Part shown: in pieces, positions 56,600 to 64,000 of the stretch
Layout: each line of letters opens with the position of its first letter
Numbering within the stretch: the first letter of the stretch is position 1
Assembly (NCBI GenBank): GCA_028751875.1
Contig: CM054156.1
Location: forward strand, 53,803,809-53,867,808
Length of the DNA stretch: 64,000 bases
Source of the DNA: Rapana venosa
Lineage: Eukaryota > Mollusca > Gastropoda > Neogastropoda > Muricidae
Direction: 5' to 3'
Position numbers and translations under genes: made by a program
Notes under the pieces: model-generated
What the model saw: only the letters and a program-made list of their open reading frames with translations
What the model was told of the DNA's origin: nothing
Database searches by the model: none

Positions 56600-59500
56600 T
56601 TTTAAACAGGAGCAAAACATAAATCAACAATCTGGAAAACAGGGGAAATAAAATCCATGAAACTAAAATTAAATATTAAATTTTGACTATGCAATAAACA
56701 TTGCCCGTGGCCCAAAGGGGCTGTTTTGGGAATTTTCAAATAAAATTTTCCAAAGAGCCCTTTCAGAAAATGTAGGAAAAAAAAGGGTTTTACAATAGGG
56801 CAATCAAATGTGAAAAGATTTTGGGAAATTGATCCCACAAAAGAAAACCTAACTTTTTTTACAAAAATTTGAAGGAATGCTTTTAAATTTTTTCAAAATA
56901 TGGGTAAATTTTAACCCTTTGTCAGGTTATAAAATGGCGAATCTATTTGGGGGAGCCTTTAAAACAAAAAAATTTTGGCATTTGGTGGGGACAATTTTTT
57001 TAAATGTCTTTAAACTTAAATTGATAAAGTTTCCTTTAACTTACCCCATAAAGTTTTTTTTATTTTTGGTATCTTCCTGTATAAAAAAGGGGAACTTTCA
57101 TTCTACCCGTTTTCCAATTTTGTCTTGGCCCCTTTCTTTGCAGCTTTGTCACCCCCACTCATTTAAAAAAATTTCCCCCCCTGAAAGGCCCCAACAAAAG
57201 GGAAACGGGAAAACCTCTTAAACTTAGGGGGTTATGACTTTTTTTAATCTCAAAAAAAAATTCCTGGAGACCTTTTTAAAATTTTGGGAAAGAAAATTAT
57301 AGCATAAAAATTTACTGCTTGGAGTCAACACAAACAAAGATATAAAAAGGGAAAAGGGAAAAATTCAAGAAATATAGCTAAGAGCCATAAGAACTGCAAT
57401 AAGTTCAGTTGTAAATATTGAACGGGGTTTTCCAAGAAAAGTATGATTTCTAAATTTTTAAAGTGCGGGAATGACAAATGCAAAAGCCTGTGTCATGATT
57501 TTCTAAAAAAGATCCATCAGTAAAAATTTTTTAAGCAGTCCATACTTTTTTCAATTTGACAAAAATTCTGCAACCATGATGTTTTGATTTTTTTTTTTTT
57601 TCATTAATGTAGGCTTTTCAAAACGTTTTATTCATCCCCCCGTAAAGGGAACAGGTAAAGTTTCCCTTTTTGTTTTTTCAAAATTCATATTTATTAAGTT
57701 AAGTTTTTTTAAAAAAGGCAATACTTTAAGTCCAATGGGCATTATACACAAAAAATTTTTTTACCCCTTTTTTGGAAAATTCGTTTCTGTTTGAACTTTT
57801 AATACTACAGGGCAAAATTTTTGTCATTCGTGCATGTGCTCCCTAACACAAATTTGTCCATGAAAGTTGTCCCATTCAGCTAGGGGAAGTTTTCCCAATT
57901 TCCTTATGAGTCCCTAAAGGTGGTTGCTTTGGGAAAGGTACCCCAAATGCAATTGCCTTTCAAACTATACTTTTGGGGTTTTTTTAAATAAAAAGATTTG
58001 GAGCACTGAAAAAGACTTCTTGTCCATAAGACAGTTTGGAAAAAACAAGTGACTTAGACAAGGGAAATTTTAAAGTGAAAATATCTTCCCCCCGGGCTGT
58101 CTGCCTAACCATTTTAAGAAAGTTAATTCATTTCCCCTTTTCTTTTGTTAAAAAGTATCGAATATGAGCATTCCAAGTTAATTTTTTATGTAAGTTGAAT
58201 GCCTAAAATTTTTTCCATATTTTTATTTTTGGAAAATTTGGGTCCCTTCCAAAGTAAACCCGTGGCATGTATCTTGGGTCACTGCCATTATTAAAAAAAC
58301 ATAAAGGGGCGTTTTTTTGAAAATTTAAAGTCAGGCCCCTTTTCAAATATATATTTTTTAAATTATCTAGCTCTCTTGATATTTCTTTTTTGGGATAGTT
58401 TATCATCCTCTTTGTTGTAGCACGCTTCATAGTGCATTTATTCCCTAAAAATTTTTTATAAAAATATATATATATAATTTTTTATTTTTTCTCACATTTT
58501 TGCACAGGGCAACGTCTTTAGGGCCGTTTTGTGGGGAAATAAAACAGCCCAAAATTTTAAACCCGAAAAGAACCCATAACTGAAAACCTTTTGGTAACCC
58601 CATATGCAATGGGCCTAAAATTTTTAATAAGCATTCTCTACTTCACTTTTCTACTTCTTTTTTAATAAAAAGCTTTTTAAAATAAAAGAAAAAAATTCCC
58701 CGAAAAACCAAAAGTCTTCAGTTTTTTTCTTCTTTCAGGGGTCCCGGGCTTGGGCCCCGGGAAAACAAACAACGACATGGCTCTCCATTCCTTTCCCCGT
58801 TTTTCAGTCCCTCTCAATTTAGCTCATTGTTTGGGGCCCCCTTTTTTCGTTGTGAATTTTTTTAAGCTGTCTTGATTTTGTTCTTTTCTTCCTGCTCTTG
58901 TTTCCACAATTTTGCCAAAAATTTCCCCAAAAAAGTTTTCTGTCGGTCCCCTGAATTTTATGGCCGGGAAAAATTTGAGCTGTTTTCTCTGTTGGGGGTT
59001 GAGAAAGGGGACCCCTTGTTTCCCAGCCCTTTCCATTACTTCTGCATTAGTTTTTTTTTTTTGTCCCTGGATTTTTCATGATTTTCCGGATGGAAAACCA
59101 AATTTAAATGCTTCAAATGCTGTTCTGTGCCTTTTGGGTGGGTCCAAACAAATCACAATTTTAAAAGAAAATGGGCCCCTGCAAAAGGTCTCCCAAAAAA
59201 TGGGTCTTTTTCTTTAGGGTTATCTTTTTGTTGGGAAAAATGCATTTTATTTTTGTTTAAAAATTGCCTTAGATTGAACCCAATTTTCTTTTTTATTTCT
59301 CTGGGCACACTTTCCGGCCCGGGGGCCCTTTATTTATGCAGGATTTTAGCATGGGAAAAAATTTTGGGCGTAAGGGTTTCTTTTCATCAAAAAATGTTTC
59401 GAATAGATTTTTTTCTTTTCGCAAATTGTTGTTTGACCTGTGTTGTTAGCTTAACTAAGTTATCAATTGCTGATCTACCTTTTTGAAAGCCTGCTTGATT

Positions 59501-61215
59501 GACAGAAACTACCTTTTTTTTCTGACAGTAATACACAAGCCTCTTTAGAATAATTTTCTTCATAAGCTTACCAATGTTAGAAGTCAGCGCTATGGGCCTA
59601 TAGTTAGTTTTATCAGTTTTAGGCTTTCCTTGCTTATGAATGGGAACAATAAAAGACTGCTTCCAGTTCATTGGCATTGCACCTTCAGTCCAACACTCTT
59701 GGAAAAGTTTATGCATTAAAAGAATGAAGGTTTCTGGTAGCTGTTTAATCATATCACTGGATGTGGCATCTAATCCAACAGAAGTTTTCTTATTAGGAAG
59801 GGAAAATAATATAAATTTTACTTCATTGATTGTTATTGGAGCATTTATGTATTCAGTATTATCAGAACATGGGTCTTTATATTTTTCTTTCTTCCCCTCA
59901 ACTTGTCTGTATTTAGTGCTATGAGGTGAGAGGCCTTCAATACACAGACTCTGAGAACATATCTGGAAAGGCCTCAGCCTTTTCTACATTGGTTGGAAAT
60001 TCATTGTTTTTAAGTTTAATTTGGGACAAGTTGGTAAAGTCACACTTTTTCTCATTTCATAAAATTTATCCCACACTTTGTTTAAGATCTTTTTTGATTT
60101 TGATCTTTGCTTGAACAAAACGAAGACTAAAATTGTTGTTTCACCTGAACTATGTTCATGTTGCTATAGCTTTTTGCCTGCTTCTGTTTTTCATGGTTTT
60201 CTGCCTTCTTATTTTATAAATATGTTTTATACATTAAACGTTTGTTTTGGGCACTGTTCCTTGCAAGCAGGTTTCCACCAAACATTTCCTGAAACTTCCT
60301 TGATTTTTTAAAGATTTAATGGTTGGGAATTTATAAGTAAGCAGCTTGAATGATGGCATTAGTAAAGGTTTGAAATATATTCATCTATGTTTTCAGAATC
60401 CAAGTGTTTGGGATTGTAGGCTGCAAGGATACTTTTAACGGGTTTCCCAAATTTGCTTCTTTATAGTTAAATTTTGGGATTTATCTTTTTCAGTGGTTAC
60501 GGGGACTGGGGATTTCATTAAAAGTAACAAAATATGTTAATGATCACTTCCCATTTTGTCTTCATAAATTGCCCACGTTTCAATTCGGTGCAAGAGCAGA
60601 AGATATTAAAAGACAGATTTAAAGGCGATTCCTTGTGATTAAGAGATGCAGGTATTTCTGGTGACATCTTCCATCATTTAGTAGGCCTTATACAATAAAA
60701 ACAAGAATCTTTTTATATTTTCTAAAAAAATGATTGCAGGAGATGGATATACTTCCTTTATCCCAAAAGGGTGGCGTGAAGCGTTTTGAAGTCCCCTCTA
60801 CCAGCTATTTCTGATTATCTTGTAGCGAGTGCAGCCATTCTGTATTATAGTCATTATTGCTTCCCTTAGGCAAATATACTGAAACAATGTTTCATGACCA
60901 AATGAACTGTAACCTTTACATGTTCAGCACGAGAATATGAATCTGTGATATAGTTAGGCATAGTGAACCAACATCACTATAATCTTATTCCTACATGGAT
61001 ATATATTGCTGAATTAAACTTTACACCAACAGCATCCAGGTATTAAGAACCAGTGTGGTAGTATTAACCTTGAAGTCTTGGTAATTTACACTTCTTTACA
61101 TTGAGGGACTGCAGGATGAGAGCTTGATAGCTGTTACTAGAAAGATGAACTAAATATGGTAAATTCATGGAGATGGATCTAGCATTCCACTGCATGACGT
61201 TAAGCATTAGTGAGT
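56600..61215 (-). mobile_element. Long LINE with endonuclease, RT and RNase H
   Basis: Minus strand, read from 61215 down. The endonuclease starts with VMQWNARSIS and then LILQSLNVKKCKLPRLQG (61050-61200); its later part is decayed. The linker has FTNLSQIKLKNNEFPTNVEK near 59970-60030. The reverse transcriptase has MKLPETFILL-like and NWKQSFIVPIHKQGKP, YRPIALTSNIGKLMKKI and VNQAGFQKGRSAIDNLVKL (59387-59752). Smeared sequence follows, with TLNFQKNAPLCFFNNGSDP at 58203-58430 (after the catalytic box). RNase H: AFAFVIPAL and FTTELIAVLMAL near 57375-57480, including the catalytic Glu. A CP-type knuckle end lies near 56780. This order fits Jockey/I-like LINEs. About 4.6 kb, with multiple stops; polished above 59390, smeared below. 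Confidence 0.85.
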
Positions 61216-61500
61216 TTTTAGAGACATTATACACAAAAAGCCCTAACTAATAAAATAAAAAATAAAAAACCCATAAAAACACAAATTTAAAATGTATTGG
61301 AGGTAACACTAAAGAAAGATCTTAATTAAAGGTGTCCAAGTGCACTAGTAATAAAAGTCCAGATAATTCAATTAAAACAGCAATAAAAGAAAACAAAACA
61401 ACAAATTATTCAGGATTGTGTAGAACAACTGCTGCGGATGTGAGCAGAAATCACAGTGTCTATTTTACTGTACTAGATCTATAGCTGGTGCAAAGCAAAG
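61216..61500. other. AT-rich flank
   Basis: Upstream side of the minus-strand LINE. It could be its 5' region. No coding motif. Confidence 0.45.
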
Positions 61501-61501
61501 A

Positions 61502-62028
61502 CTACAAAATGTCACCATTCAAAATTATTTTCACCACAGAAACTTGTATGTCAGCATGTTGTCCTCCACCCCGGGTATCTGCTGGTAGACATGCTCGTAC
61601 TGTGGCTGGTGTACACTGCTGCTGGTAGTGGTCGTCAAAGGCATAGGGTAGTGCTGGATGACGGTTCATGGGATGAAATTGCGTCTTGGTCTCCTCTTTG
61701 CTGTTTGCCAAAACAATCCATGAATATGCTTGCCAATGTTTCTAGCCAGAATACTGGAGCCTTTTGCATTTGGATTAAACAATCGTTGTAATGATAATGG
61801 GTGTACATATTTTCGTGGGAGACAAATGATACGTTGTTTAGATGGTATAACCCCAAGCAAGTCATTGCATTGAAGAGTTCTCTCTTTCATCTGAAGACTG
61901 GTTTTATCAGAGGACAATCTTGCTAATGACAATTTTGTCTCAGGAAAGGAAGCCAAAATCTGCTTCACATTACTAAGCCAGGTGTTTGCTGGTCTTCTTG
62001 GGGACCACTTTTTAAGATCATTGTCCAC
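61502..62028 (-). CDS. Hypothetical open frames upstream of the LINE
   Basis: Minus strand. A 120-codon frame (61666-62028) begins MDNDLKKWSPRRPANTWLSN and ends in a basic AKRRPRRNFIP. An overlapping frame (61502-61711) reads MANSKEETKTQFHPMNRHPA. Composition is protein-like and the sequence is polished, but I recognise no family and no zinc knuckle. Position just 5' of the LINE endonuclease makes LINE ORF1 or 5' sequence possible; a short host exon is the alternative. Confidence 0.25.
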
Positions 62029-62880
62029 AATGGATAACTACAGCAGTGGTTTTTGCATATCAGAGCATTACTCATCATCTGAGGAATGTCACGTTTTATA
62101 TGACTTCATCTTTCCACTCATAAGTCCATACGACTGTCCTAGACGTTAGGCGTTCACACCATTTAGAACAGAGTCCTGAAAAGGATGACAGTGGTCAGAT
62201 CAAGAGTTGTCTTCTGTACATATGCTTGAACGCAGTTGGTTGTTTGCCCAAATTGTGTTTCATTGTGTCAGGTTGTTCTTTTTAGTTCCACCCTGTATTT
62301 AGTTGTACGTTACCTTCTGTTCCTAGAGGGTTTGGCCTGGTTGACTTCTGCCCAGAAGATGTGGGAGGGGTCAGCCGTTGACGGCGCCGCATAGGTGGCA
62401 GGCCGTGATGGGGGCGGATGACAGTTGCTCCGTCTGGGTTGCTGTTGTCATCCTGGAGATTTTACCAGCAGATCCAATGCCGTGCCGCTTGCCGCCAACA
62501 CTGGGGTCTGGTCTGCACCGTCTTCTCAGGGGTCACCTTCTCCACAAGTATCAGAATTGTGGGGGCTTCAGATCTAAGATGGTGGACCATTTTGTTGTTG
62601 AACCTTGATGACTGTTTACATTGTCATTGTAACATTGTTTTTGATGAAGATGTCCAGAGTTTTGACTTAGAGTTATCATTAATTTGCAGACCTGGAAGGA
62701 CCATTGTCACTGCCGTCTCTGGACATTGTCTGAATTCGCAATTCGTAGGATAGCATGATATAGGATCAGGTACGCCTTGTTTAGTCATTTTCTGTTCTTA
62801 TGCGTTTGCCCTCAGCACTCATTTAGTAAGACTGCTTGGTGTTTTGCCATGTTGAAGACTTTTTCCTACTTTCTTTAATT
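62029..62880. other. Unrecognised, moderately GC region
   Basis: Polished, with open plus frames at 62378-62608 and 62418-62753 but no recognised motif. Not repeated elsewhere in the window. Confidence 0.4.
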
Positions 62881-62944
62881 TAAGTCTGTTCACTCAAGTG
62901 TGATATTAGACAAAAGATAGTGTATACAATATATATAAAGAATG

Positions 62945-63060
62945 TGAGTGTATTGTGTGTGTGTGAGAGTAGTGTGTGTGTGGTGTGTGTGTGGTGTGTC
63001 TGTTGTGTGTGTATGTGTTGTGGGTTTTGGTTTGTTTGTTTGTATGTTAGTGTTTTACCT
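62945..63060. repeat. (GT)n microsatellite
   Basis: Interrupted GT array, then TTTG repeats. Confidence 0.9.
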
Positions 63061-64000
63061 ATTATGTCTGTACAGAGAAATAAAAGAAAAAAGATAACAA
63101 TGAAATTATCCGAGGATGAGGTGGGGGAGGGAGGCATTGAAACATCTTAAAACTGCAGCAAAACAATTACAAAAGTTTGCCAACATGTGCTTCTAACATT
63201 AACAACTACATCTCTAACATACCACATTAACGGCCACTAAATGTTCAAATGACATTATTTTGAAATCATATCTACAAAACTGCTACCAGAAAAATTGGTA
63301 TTCACAATGAAGACTGACAAGCTTATGTGATCAGTCAGAGCCACATAGACAAGTTATCTGTTTAAAAATGTGTCCTAAATGCATCCAATCTGAACCTGTG
63401 ATCATACTTCCCACCAGTCTGTTATGAAAATGACCACTCTGACTGTAACAGACCTGTGTTGTTCCTTTTTGGTATTGTTTTGCAACTGTGGATTTGTTGG
63501 ATTTTTTTTTCTTTGCTTTAGTTTTTAGCTGTAGTGAAGTGTTTCTGTCACAAGAGTTGGCATTTCATCTTCTGCCCTGGTCAGGAAAGGTTGCAGCTGT
63601 CTAAGTGGCCTTGGTTTGACATCTAGTCACTTCACCTAGATGAAGTGGTATGTTGATAAAGATTGTTTTTATTTTTATTTTTAAATTCTGTTGCTTTAAT
63701 TTAGGAAAGTAGTGCAGTGAAATGGATTCTGTATAGGTTTGTGAGTGTGGTGGTTCGTGTTCGGGGAAACAACAAAACTCAAAAAAGAAAGGTTTAAGGA
63801 ATAAAAACCTATATCTATTAATACTGGGTACTAAAGTGGGGGTTCTTTTCTGGTATCTGTGTAGGCTTTTAATTTTTTGCCCCTGTACTGACCCACTTGG
63901 GGAGAATCCCAGTAGCTGACCCAGTCTGTCCAACCCCCTAGGACAACCCCACCCGACCTGAGGGATAAAGGTGTGGCGGGTTGGAGGCCAGGGCGGAGCG
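63061..64000. other. Unrecognised AT-rich region, GC-rich at the edge
   Basis: No domain recognised. The minus frame at 63601-63933 lacks motifs. The last 60 bp are GC-rich and could be a SINE start continuing beyond the window. Confidence 0.4.

Overview
The window looks like repeat-dense nuclear DNA from an animal, most likely a lophotrochozoan and perhaps a marine gastropod mollusc. That guess rests on the mix of LINE families (Rex1/CR1-like, L2-like, RTE-like, a Jockey/I-like element with RNase H), tRNA- and 5S-headed SINEs, and abundant GA, CA and CT microsatellites. There are no prokaryotic operons, rRNA genes or intact tRNA genes, and I found no convincing single-copy gene. One possible 3' terminal exon lies at 8096-8429. 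Almost everything else is decayed retrotransposon, SINE, microsatellite or minisatellite.

Assembly layout: three runs of exactly 500 N (5676-6175, 29209-29708, 51447-51946) divide the window into four contigs: c1 = 1-5675, c2 = 6176-29208, c3 = 29709-51446, c4 = 51947-64000. c2 and c3 are the same locus in opposite orientation. From 6176-27090 on c2, segment after segment is matched by the reverse complement of 48062-29709 on c3. c1 is a further copy of the c2 interior (about 11700-18760), and its right end (5409-5675) matches the right end of c2 (28922-29190). The copies differ by clean retrotransposon insertions with target-site duplications and empty sites, and by minisatellite copy number. 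They are therefore different alleles or paralogues, not one molecule read twice.

Regions: 1-5675 holds a minisatellite, a broken Rex1-like LINE, a tRNA-SINE with a 15-bp target duplication, tandem SINE tails, a 5S/tRNA chimeric SINE and LINE fragments. 6176-11500 has an 879-bp insertion with a tRNA-like head, the possible exon, and a degraded tandem copy. 11500-19300 repeats c1 with two private LINE insertions. 19300-25920 is an L2-like LINE split by a CR1-like LINE. 26110-27265 is a LINE with a readable reverse transcriptase core. 29709-48062 mirrors all this, with its own private 2.4-kb LINE. 48062-51446 and 51947-56400 are mostly low-quality or low-complexity sequence. 56600-61215 is a long minus-strand LINE with endonuclease, reverse transcriptase and RNase H parts. 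61230-64000 is mostly unrecognised.

Sequence quality is uneven. About 8930-20930, 44250-50270 and 51947-59390 show heavy homopolymer smearing, so reading frames there are unreliable and all coordinates there are approximate. Family names come from motif recognition by eye; no database search was run.
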